Origin: Maylandia zebra
Taxonomy: Eukaryota; Chordata; Actinopteri; Cichliformes; Cichlidae
Length of the DNA: 64,000 bases
Assembly: GCF_041146795.1 (NCBI RefSeq)
Contig: NC_135167.1
Span: forward strand, 32,789,954 to 32,853,953
Direction of reading: 5' to 3'
Below are positions 11,195-20,808 of the stretch, in pieces (the first letter of the stretch is position 1; every line of letters starts with the position of its first letter). A model generated the notes under the pieces. It was given only the letters and a program-made list of their open reading frames with translations, searched no databases and was not told the origin of the DNA. A program made the translations under genes and the position numbers.

Positions 11195-11402
11195 GCTGCC
11201 CAAAACATTATAGCTCACAGCTCTGGCAAAAATGGGGGAAGTGGCAGGGGTGTGGCAGTTTAGGATGGCAGACTATATGCCGTGGCTGACGAGCTGGAAC
11301 ACACCTCAGCTGTGGCTCATGAGGCAGACCTGCAACACAAGAAAAAGGAGAAAAAAAACTCTTCCACAGAGGGAGAGCCACTAGAGGTCAGCGACCGTAA
11401 CA
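10772..11402 (-). mobile_element. Solo LTR (631 bp) with 5-bp target duplication
   Basis: Begins tgttacg and ends cgtaaca on the plus strand, a perfect 7-bp inverted terminus of the TG...CA type. It is flanked on both sides by tccag (10767-10771 and 11403-11407), a 5-bp target-site duplication typical of LTR retrotransposons. On the minus strand an AATAAA (gggcaataaatcatg) sits about 120 bases before the 3' end, which sets the orientation. No internal coding region is present, so it arose by LTR-LTR recombination. An AC microsatellite has expanded inside it. Confidence 0.85.
11106..11192. repeat. (AC)n microsatellite
   Basis: About 43 uninterrupted AC units inside the solo LTR, preceded by tatacatatacatat. 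The translated frames across it are artefacts of the repeat. Confidence 0.98.
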
Positions 11403-11407
11403 TCCAG

Positions 11408-12714
11408 TCAAGATGGCAAAGAGTTTGGAGCAAGTTTAGGGATGCATAATTTTAGTTAGGATTTTGATTACTTTTATTTCTTAATCTATCTACACAAAAA
11501 AATAAAACAATTAAAGAAGAACACAGCCAATGTAATAAATAAATACAATAAATAAATAGAAATTTAAAAATTGCATTCCCCGTGTAACAATAACATGTAC
11601 TGAAATCCACTTTCTGAGTCACTGCCAGAGTCTGTCCCTGTTGCACGTTGGGGAAGTATGCTAATCTCAGTGCAAAAAGGGATTTGCAGATAAAGTCTAA
11701 CACAACAACATAATCAGATCAACAAAAGAAGAAGCCACTGACCTCTTAAAGATTCAAGCCAGCGATGAAGCAGTGATGATCTGAATTTAAAACATATTTA
11801 TGGAAAGGCAGCAGCATGTTAAATATGGAGAAAGTTGTATGGATGGTTGTCTTCCTTCTCCTACAACCTTCCCTTTTGATGCATTCCAAATGAGCATTAA
11901 AACAACTAAAATACAATAACCTTTTGCTGCAACTTTGAGAACTGCTATGGTTAACAGACAGAAATACATAACACAAAAATACATATCATGACGATTGATA
12001 CATGCAGTTACACATAACAAGTGAACATATTTTTCTTTTGGACCTGTGTGATAATCTAGAGTAACCTCTAATCAGATCTCAGGGATTTAAGTGTGGATCA
12101 CACTGTTAAACTGCCAGCTAACAAGTGAGACATCAGCAAAAAGGGAATTCCAAGTTACATCAGTGATCTTGGGCAGATGATGCTTTTAATACCACCTCAT
12201 TGTGATTGAAAACACGATTAAACACTGCTTGCCACTTTTCCTGCAATACAAATGAAAAGCAACTGGACTTGTGTCTGCTTGTATATGCTGGAAAGGATTT
12301 AAGATACAATACAAAAATATTTTTATTTTTCTGAAAAGCTTTTTAATCAAAATTCACATTTTTATTATTTCAAGAAGAAGAAGAAGAAGAAGAAGAAGAA
12401 ATGATTCAGGGTACACCGTAAAAAAAAAAAAATCCTATAAAAACAGTAGTATTCCGGCAGCTGGGGCGCCAAAATAATACCAGAAAATAACTTTCACATG
12501 AAAATACGGTTATTTTCAGAAATGACAATACAGTTTGTTGCCCTAATTTTACATGGGATTTTGCCTTTTTCAAGTGCTTTTAAACATTAAATTAGGAACA
12601 TTTTAACGTGATTAAACAATGAAATTACCTGTAAACAAGGTCAATGAATGCGGCAATATGAATAATAATACTTAAATGTACAGAAATATACAGTTAACAG
12701 TTGGTTTAAATAAT
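11408..12714. other. Gene-free stretch with an (AAG)n run
   Basis: No recognisable coding sequence. An (AAG)n tract lies at about 12373-12400, followed by an A-run at 12420-12431. Confidence 0.5.
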
Positions 12715-12870
12715 AATGGATTGCATTCATATAGCGCTTTTTGAGACCCTCAAAGCGCTTTATAATTCCACTTTATAATTCCCCTCTGGCCATCACCAGT
12801 AGGTGGTAGGTGAAGTGTCTTGCCCAAGGACACAACGACTGAGAGTCTTGAGCCACGATCGCCCTAAATA
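12715..12870 (-). mobile_element. Fragment of a tRNA-derived SINE (V-SINE-like)
   Basis: Contains atagcgctttttgagac, caaagcgctttata, then gtgaagtgtcttgcccaaggacacaac and gagccacgatcgccc. The same modules occur in a longer copy at 35430-35740. The inverse of the central block, CTTGGGCAAGACACTTCACC, is the conserved core seen in fish V-SINE-like families. The tRNA head is lost here. Confidence 0.6.
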
Positions 12871-15003
12871 GCAATAATAATAATTATTATTTGATGTAAA
12901 AAAGTTTATAAGAATCATGTTATATACTTTTCCATAGCATTACATTTGAATTTAACAGTTCAATCTTTCAAATAACGGACAAATATTTGTGAAATTATGA
13001 TACATTTGTGAATGTATTTTAACAATCTAAATATGCATATGTACAGACGAATACATTTAAAAAACAAGAAAAATATGTTTTATTAGATTTACAGTGATTT
13101 TACCTTTAATTCACATTTGAAATGTAAAATCACAGTCTATTTATGTAAATTTAATGATATTCTAAAAGAACAGTACAAAACTGTAAAATACACAGTAAAC
13201 TATTTTTATTACAATTTTTTTATAGTGTACACTTTAAAAAACTCCATAAAGTCAATAGTTGCTGCTCATGCTTTGCAGTTAAAAACTGACTGACAGTGTG
13301 TAATATCATCTAACAGGGCCCTAAAATGACAATTTAAGTGAGAAGTCACTTCACGCTGAGGTTTCAGACATACTTCTCAGTAGCTATAGTCAAAGAAAAT
13401 ATACAAAATGTTTGTGAAAGGATCAGGACCCACACCAGCGTTTGAGTGTCAGTCGTAGCACTTTTAATTTGAAACAGCACTATCCACTGGTTCTGCACCT
13501 TATGTTCAACTGGGAAACAGGTTTTCCCACACAACACACTCCTCCTTCCCGACTCCAAATACTAAAAAGGGGCAGAGTTCATTAGTTCATCCATCTCACC
13601 TGTCCCCTACGACCTCTCAGGACCATCCCATGAGCTTATCATACCACCCCTCCATTGCAGTAGAGCCAGAGACCACAACCCTGTCACAATATTTTACAAT
13701 CTTAGAAGTACTAAAAACAGAGAAAGAAAAAACTCAAAATAAAAGGAGAATTACTTAAAAACATATAATAAGACAGAGAATAAGAGATACAGAATATTAC
13801 AAATAATCCCTAGCAACTATGTAAGTAGTTCTTGCTTTGTATTGCTTATGTTTTAATAGAATTATTAAGCATCAAACAAATAATTTTAAGCTATTCTTAA
13901 AATGATGCAACATACTAATGGCAAACTTGGACACATTTAGGGATGTTTTCACTCTATAGGATTTGGCTCTCTAGCCTGTGGTGCTAATGAAATCTATAAG
14001 ATGACCTAAAGCGTCTTAGTTGCTTAGCTTCTTTTTTCTAAATAGAAAAGAAGCACTGGTTAAGGATTGCCACGTGAACATGACCCAGTCAGCAGTTACA
14101 TGAACACGTAAGTCAGCTTTAGAGTCAGCCGAAGCTATATGTCTGTATAGGAGCTTTAGAACAAACCTTTGGTGATTCCTCTCGCATGAAAAGTGCAATC
14201 GTGAACTGCAGCTGAGACTGCTGCTGGAAATGATTTGGCTATTTGGTTAATAATTGAAACAGTAAAAAGGAAAATAATATATCTTGAAGGATCTCCTTTG
14301 GGTCGTTGTTTTGCTATTGTCTGCAAATTAATGTGACAAAACCTAAACTGCTCAGCAAATCTGCAAAAGAATTTATGTAACAAAGCAGCACATCTATCTA
14401 TTTCTTTATAGTTTGAAAAAGACTACAGAGATAAATAAGTGTAAATTTGAAGTTATTCATTTCAAAATCACTCAACAACGACATTTGAAAGGTTGAAAAT
14501 TGGTTGTTTTTCGGAAAACAATTTGAGCCCGGAGTCCAAAAATAAGGGCAGGAGCACCAGCAATGTTGGTCATGATTTTTAACAACACACTGTGTTTGGG
14601 AAGTACAGATGACCAAAGTTCAAGCTTCAAACTTCCCATTGTGGCTAATATTGCATTTCAGCTTGTTGCATTGTTTTTGCCTCATTGAACCAAATTGTGC
14701 AAGCTTTTGACTTTCTTTTTTCATTTCTTTATTTATAAATTAATACATTTGAAAAAAAGACAAGATGTGTCCTTTGTCCCTTGCTATTTAACTCCCATCT
14801 ATTGCTATTACACTAATATTCGCTAATTTATTTTTGTTCTTTTTACAGACACCAGTGTACTGTATGCCAATCTGAATGCACACACCTTTGATGTTAATGT
14901 TGGAATATCACTGGTGTTGCTCTTCTGAGTTTGGCCTAGGCCCACAATTAGCTACAAACCTAATTAACTCAGCAAGAGAAAACCCTAGCAACGTATTACC
15001 ACA
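12871..15003. other. Gene-free upstream region
   Basis: AT-rich sequence without a recognisable gene or structured repeat. The short frames present lack domain signatures. Confidence 0.5.
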
Positions 15004-15176
15004 GTAATCCCAAGGCCACTAATCACCTGCCCCATAAAGAAAGTAGAGCTCTGTGATTCTAGCGGGTTATAAAAAAAACACCTAAGAGTGTCAGACGTCC
15101 ATTTTAAATCTGTCCAACTCGTCGTGGAAGCTGTACAGAAAGGTTTCAGGACTATGGACTGAATTACATGACAGAC
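15004..15176 (+). promoter_or_regulatory. Putative promoter and 5' UTR of the GCAP-like gene
   Basis: A TATA-like element (ttataaaaa) lies at 15067-15075, about 100 bases before the start codon. A TAATCC motif, the core bound by CRX/OTX photoreceptor homeodomain factors, lies at 15005-15010. This agrees with retinal expression known for GCAPs, but single short motifs are weak evidence. Confidence 0.35.
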
Positions 15177-16758
15177 ATGGGGCAGACGCAGCAAACAGAG
15201 AGCACTGAGCAGATAGACATTAAAATCATCCAGGATATGTACAAAAAGTTTATTTTGGAATGCCCGAGTGGATTACTTTTTCTGCATGAGTTTAAGCGTT
15301 TCTTTGGTGTGGAAGCTACAGGAGAAGCTTCTGATTATGCAGAGAACATGTTTCGAGCGTTTGATAAAAATGGGGTGAGAGAATGAAACCTGCTACAGCC
15401 TGGCTTACAGTCATATCATGAAATGTGATAAAGTAACCAAAATGTTCTCATCTAACCTCTCTTTTAGGACAATACAATTGATTTCCTTGAGTTTGTGGCG
15501 GCACTAAATCTTGTTTTCCGGGGAGACCTGGAGCATAAACTGCGCTGGTCATTCAAGGTGTACGACAAAGATGGAAATGGATACGTGGATAGGAATGAAC
15601 TACGGTCAATAATCGATGTAAGTCCTAAATGTGAACCAAAGGAAAAATATTTTCTTTTTATAAAATAGAAATTTTATGTTCAGAATGATGCATCTCAGTG
15701 TATTTATTTTTTACATTTTGTCTATGATAGCGTTTACATATACTTAACAAGCTGTGGTCTTTGATATGTACTTCCCTAGCAAAGTTCCTAATATTTGCTT
15801 TTACTGTCAAGTGCTTTAGAGTGTATGCAAATGCTTTAAAAGCACTGTATCCTTGGGATTTCACTGTATTTCCTAACAGAGTAAGTGCTGAGAATATAAG
15901 TACAAAAAAAGACAACAAACCTTTTTTTTAACCAAACGTGACTCTACCAAATATACATTTCAAATTACTTATGGTAGTCTGTAACTCTAAATACGTGATA
16001 ATTAAACTGTGTTATATGTTTAGCCTGATAAATCTCATATACTGTATTTTTGTATTTCAGAAGCTAAGGACAATGGAAAGAGAGAAAAAGAAAATTTTTA
16101 AGATATTTTTTTTAAGAATGAATTTTAACTATTGGACATTTCTATTTCTGATGAAGAATGTAATGGCTTCTGGTGATGCTGTTATTTATGTGATGCCCAT
16201 AATATTTCCAGTTAATAAATGAATTTCTTTGTCTCTTATTCTGCTCATTTCCAAATCTTCAGTTCAATATTGTATTGATTTCTGCTATCATTATTATTAT
16301 TGCCTTAATTATTGTTTTATTTACATAACGATGTGTACTAAAATTCCTAAGACCTAACTATATATTTTCTTATTTTATAAAAATCATTGCTTTTATCCAG
16401 AGCATCTATCGGGTTAAGAAAATCTCCAAGGACAACACAAGTGATTCCTATCTTACTGTCGATGAGGTTGTTGATCGAATATTAGCAGCTGTTGATACTG
16501 ATGGGGATGGTGAGCATTTTTTAATAATGATAATTAATTTGCAGTGAATGCAAATGTAGATAGGACAAGAGTGGAAATGGTGAAAAGGTGAGAAAATGAG
16601 TCGGGTTTTGCTGTTTTTTGTGTTTTACAGGTACTGTGAGCATGGAAGAATTCATTAGAGGTGCACAGCAGGACCCCTGGCTGCTTAATATTTTAAAGCT
16701 GGACATGAACCCTGCCAGATGGGTGATGGACCAAAGGAGAAAGAGTGCACATTTCTGA
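15177..16758 (+). CDS. Guanylate cyclase-activating protein-like neuronal calcium sensor
   Basis: Four exons (15177-15374, 15468-15617, 16401-16509, 16631-16758) with GT-AG junctions give 194 residues. I chose the second ATG because it yields MGQTQQ, an N-myristoylation signal; an in-frame ATG lies three codons upstream at 15168. EF-hand 1 is degenerate with the family-typical Cys-Pro ([13 protein letters not shown]). EF2 ([12 protein letters not shown]), EF3 ([12 protein letters not shown]) and EF4 (DTDGDGTVSMEE) keep all acidic Ca/Mg ligands. The length fits GCAPs (about 190-205). GCAPs bind retinal membrane guanylate cyclases in photoreceptors and release inhibition when calcium falls, restoring cGMP. 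The C-terminus [15 protein letters not shown] resembles the fish-specific GCAP group rather than GCAP1/2; the exact paralogue is not settled. The gene looks intact, with the next gene downstream on the same strand. Confidence 0.88.
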
Positions 16759-17182
16759 ACTATCCAAGCAGCTTTTCCCAGAGAGAACAATCTTGACTAT
16801 TATCAAGGGACCTTGTTTATGAAATGGAATTAGATTCGCTTTTGGTCTTACTGTAAGGTAGAAAATATCTTTTCTCTAAGCAATCTCTATACTTGACATA
16901 TAAGAGCTCTCCTGGATGGTTATGGGATTGCAGAATGGGATCTAGAGTCATAGTTCTGTATTTCTGCCCCACCTACTTTAATGCAGAGGTACCAAAAACC
17001 TCAAAGCTGCATGTTTAGCTCTGTTTGTCCACCTTTTTTCTATACCATGTGGCCTAACTTTAACTCCCTCAGCCATCATCTTCCCTCAACTTCATTGGTG
17101 CTGTCATTATAATATGCTCTTTTTGTTCTTCATACACTGTATACATTATTTGAAATGATTTGAAACAGCTTTAATAACTCAT
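16759..17182 (+). other. 3' UTR and flank of the GCAP-like gene
   Basis: Follows the TGA of the calcium-sensor gene. No clear AATAAA is visible in the first 300 bases and no other gene is seen. Confidence 0.45.
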
Positions 17183-17190
17183 ACATACAT

Positions 17191-17252
<62 letters not shown>
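17183..17252. repeat. Compound AC/AT/AG microsatellite
   Basis: Consecutive runs of acac, atat and agag units at the left edge of a tandem duplication. Confidence 0.95.
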
Positions 17253-17255
<3 letters not shown>

Positions 17256-17990
17256 AGTACAGCCTTCTTTTTATAAAGTTTATGCTGTAAATAATGATGT
17301 AATTATTGAATCATTTGAAAAAAAAAAATTTTTTATTTTTGATAACTACATGATTATTGTGCATATCAATGAAATTGCAGTACAGAAATATTTTCTTTTC
17401 TTTAAGAAAAACAAAAACATAAGATAAATAAGTCATGCTGCCATGCTGTATATATCCAACATGTATAAACCTGTTCTGTGTGCAGAGATCCACTAGTTTA
17501 TGTTGTAAAGATCAATGGTGCCATCTAAAGGTGAACTGCAGTCCTCTCATTACAAGTTGGGATTTAAAGTGGATACAAAAAAAAATAAAAAAAAGAGAGA
17601 GAGAGAGAGAGAGACAAGTACAGCCTTCTTTTTTATAAAGTTTATGCTGTAAATAATGATGTAATTATTGAATCATTTGAAAATATATATATTTTTATTT
17701 TTGATAACTACATGATTATTGTGCATATCAATGAAAGTGTAGTACAGAAATATTTTTTTTCTTTAAGAAAAACAAAAACATAAGATAAATAAGTCATGCT
17801 GCCATGCTGTATATATCCAACATGTATAAACCTGTTCTGTGTGCAGAGATCCACTAGTTTATGTTGTGAAGATCAATGGTGCCATCTAAAGGTGAACTGC
17901 AGTCCTCTTACCAAGTCTCATTACAAGTTGGGATTTAAAGTGGATAAAAAAAATAATAAAAGAGAGAGAGAGAGAGAGAGAGTAAAAAAT
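17252..17990. repeat. Tandem duplication of a ~360-bp block bordered by (AG)n
   Basis: The block starting gacaagtacagccttctttt occurs at 17252 and again at 17613. Both copies contain taaataatgatgtaattattgaatc, catgctgccatgctgtat (approximately) and a shared stretch around ctgttctgtgtgcagagatcc. Each copy ends in an (AG)n run (17596-17613 and 17961-17982). Small differences, such as an extra ttaccaagtc in copy two, show some divergence. Pairing of the AG runs is the likely mechanism. Confidence 0.92.
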
Positions 17991-18105
17991 ACAACCTGTG
18001 ATTTGTGTGATTTTTTTTTTAAATCAAGTATCCTAAATACTAAAGTGTTGTCTTTGATTGGCACTCTTTATTGAGACAGAACAAATGAACAAATTGCAAA
18101 GTAGT

Positions 18106-18535
18106 TGTCATGAACTGGTCAAAATGAGAGCGTTGGACCCAAAAGCAGACTCAATGGACTAGAAGAACTGTTTACAGGTTTTATGAACAAAAACAGAAAT
18201 TCAAGACTTAGAACATGACCCAACCTATAACATTCACAAACGGCCGAGAAACGAGGAAGGTAACGAGGCCAAAGAATGCTACACGAGAGGAACACAGTCT
18301 GTTGAATCCTGGTCGCTGTGTCCGTGAGAGTATCCTGGGAAATGAACCGGGGGGGGAGAGTTGTCCAGTTCCAAGAGAGTCACGATGGGCAGAAGGGCAG
18401 ATGGGAGAATAAGATGAGTATGGAATCCTTGGTGGAGGTCTTAGTGTGTTAGCAGAGGCATTATGACTAGCGCCATGGAGTAACGCAACAGGAGGTGGAT
18501 CTGCTTGTGGCTTTTTTGGGCTGTTGTCACAAAAC
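18106..18535 (-). mobile_element. Possible LTR or LTR fragment
   Basis: Starts tgtcatgaactgg followed by gacccaaaagcagactc, parallel to the solo LTR at 18601 (tgtcatgaaccgg ... gacccaaacgcaaaactc). The other edge near gttgtcaca is ill-defined and I see no target duplication, so this may be truncated or a related family. Confidence 0.4.
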
Positions 18536-18600
18536 ATTCTGTTTTAAACTTTACACATGATAATGGAAAAACTAATTTAGTATGTGAATTGATCTGATCT

Positions 18601-19187
18601 TGTCATGAACCGGCTGTGTGGAGGCAGATGAGGACCCAAACGCAAAACTCACGGAGGCAGGAACTGAACTCAAAATCACTGCTTTATTGCAGGTTTCACA
18701 AAGGAACAGAACTAAACTGGGAATACTAACAGAAGACCGTGGGAACACAGAAAGACACACAGGTTCGGGGAGAAGACATTGACGACGCGACACTGACCTG
18801 ATGGAGACATGCACATAAATACACAGAGGGTTAACGAGGGAAGTGGGAGCACACGGGGAACACAGCTGACACAGATAATCATAACGAGACAGGGCAGGAG
18901 TGAACACAACATGACACATACTGACGAGAGACTGTCAAAGTAAAACAGGAAGTACACAGAGGTTCAGACAGGAGGAGAGAGAGCACGGGGAGAACACAGA
19001 CATAACAGGCTGGGGAAAACATGGAATAAAACACAAGGAGAGACGAGGGCTCACAGATACACAGGGGCACACAGGAGGTAACCAAATAAGGAACATCTTA
19101 ACTAAATAACCTAGGAACCAAGGCATAAATAGGGAACAAAATACAAAAACTAAGAATACTGGGCCAACATGGCCCAGGACCATGACA
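18601..19187 (-). mobile_element. Solo LTR (587 bp) with 5-bp target duplication
   Basis: Begins tgtcatg and ends catgaca on the plus strand (7-bp perfect inverted ends, TG...CA). It is flanked by gatct at 18596-18600 and 19188-19192. On the minus strand a poly(A) signal (gcaataaagcagtg) lies about 90 bases before the 3' end. No internal region remains. Overlapping open frames on the minus strand are compositional and not genes. Confidence 0.87.
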
Positions 19188-19192
19188 GATCT

Positions 19193-20529
19193 TCCAAAAT
19201 AGATACCAAATCAATCCATTGCTTCAATCTTTTCTATAAAACTGCAAAACTGAGAAGACACTCATTCTAGAGTCTGCACTCTTACGCATTATTCTCACAC
19301 AAACTATGAATTTAACGCAATCCTTAACCTTAACTGATTGTCAAAGACATATATCAGGCATGTAAGACTTTAACCTTGAACACAATCTTACATCATTGTC
19401 TTTTGTCCTCTCTATCTGCTAACTCTTGCTATCTTTGGGAATGAAACAATATTATATTTACATTTCCATCCATTATCTTCTGCTCTTTGCTCTTTTTCTG
19501 CTTCTGTAGTGCTAGTTACATGCTAAAGATAGTAAAACACAAACTGCATCCAGGACACAAACAAATGTATAACACTGCTAACACAACTTCGACTCTTGAC
19601 AAGCACCTGCACAGACCGAATGCACGAAGTTACACTAACACAATGTAAGCCAAGAGCCCAGAAGGATGTTAAAACTGAGTGAATGCCTAAACCAGCTGAG
19701 CAGTCAGACCCTGAACTATAGACCAGGTCACAAATGTACGTTTCTAGAGTACTCTGTGGGAATCACTTTATAGCACTTTAGCCTGGTTTTATCCTTGCTT
19801 TGTGTTGTCATTTTTGTGTTTATACATAAAAATTTAAATAAAGATTGTGTCCTCATTAGGAGAGGCATTTGTATTGATGTGTGGGACTGAAGCATAAGGG
19901 TTCAGGGTTAAATATATGTTAAAAAACAAAAACAATTTTCAAATTTTTTGTAATTTATTGCATTTTTTGCAATTTATGTAGTTACTATGCACTTAATGCA
20001 AACATATTATTAAAATTTGGGTTATAATGGTTGTATTGATGTATAGCAACTTGAAATGCTCCCAAAAATGGCACTATAGCATGTAAAAATATAATATAAG
20101 ATCTGGCAGACTTGGTTCTATGGTAGGTCTTAAAGGGTTAATCAACTCAGCTAAGGTGATTGCATACTATTATCAGTTAACTTCCCTTTTTCTGCTGTGT
20201 GAGATATAGGCCTGTATAATGAGCAATAAGCCCTCTCTGTTTAGCAGCCTTCCTAAAATCCTCATATGACCTTAAAACACACAATGTTTCAATGTGCTCT
20301 GTATTCAAAAGCTACCTCCTTTACACACTATGAGCTCTGTTACTATAGTTAAGTGCAACAGACCTGTAACTTTCACTGTCTTTGGATTGTGCGTCATAGA
20401 TGCTGTCAGCTGAAACAAAAATCCTGTTTAAAAATATGTATATGATGCCACTGGTTAGTGTTGTACATATAGGGAAGAAATCTCAAATGTGTTATAAATG
20501 CATAAGGTATGATCCACAAGCATAATTGC
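19193..20529. other. Gene-free stretch with a dispersed repeat
   Basis: No gene recognised. Bases 19525-19925 form one copy of a dispersed repeat described separately. Confidence 0.5.
19525..19925 (+). repeat. Dispersed repeat, copy 1 (second copy at 36120-36530)
   Basis: Shares ordered blocks with the region near 36120: aaactgcatccaggac, gccaagagcccag..ggatgttaaa, cagtcagaccctgaact, tttgctttgtgttgtca (approximately) and gtgtcctcattag. The matches are diverged. The class is unknown to me; an old non-autonomous DNA element is plausible. Confidence 0.65.
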
Positions 20530-20648
20530 ACACGCACTGCACAGTGTGGGGTGGTTGGTGGTTCAATTCCTGGCTGTGTTGTATAGAGCGCTTTGAGTAC
20601 TTTAGGAGAGTAGAAAACGCTATACAAGAAAGAATCAGTCCATTTACG
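20530..20648 (+). mobile_element. Internally deleted tRNA-derived SINE
   Basis: A tRNA B-box-like ggttcaattcctggctg is followed almost directly by a tail reading gagcgctttgagta, gaaaacgctatacaag and cagtccatttac. Head and tail match the V-SINE-like layout, while the central core is missing. Confidence 0.55.
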
Positions 20649-20699
20649 GTAAGGTTTTGTAAGTGAGTGAGAGGGATATTAATCATCAGTGACCTGTTT

Positions 20700-20808
20700 G
20701 CCTCAGAATCAGGAAGTGTGCAGGAACAGTCAGAGCTGTTCACTTCCTGATATAAACGCTCAAGAAGTAAACCGTCCTTCAATTGCATGAGAAGAATTCC
20801 ACAGTCAA
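20700..20808 (+). promoter_or_regulatory. Compact promoter of the ROCO gene: ETS-type palindrome plus TATA box
   Basis: Perfect 10-bp inverted arms tcaggaagtg (20709-20718) and cacttcctga (20741-20750) each contain a GGAA ETS core. A second nested pair, gaacag/ctgttc, lies between them. A TATAAA follows at 20751-20756, 53 bases before the start codon. ETS cores with this flank are typical of PU.1/ETS-driven blood-cell promoters, so immune-cell expression is an inference. Confidence 0.5.

Noticed and set aside
11030..11289. Several open frames rich in Cys/Val or Thr/His
   Set aside because: They are translations of the AC/GT microsatellite inside the solo LTR.
18208..19183. Five overlapping minus-strand open frames of 68-115 codons
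   Set aside because: They lie in LTR sequence with defined ends and target duplication, overlap in all frames and show no domain.
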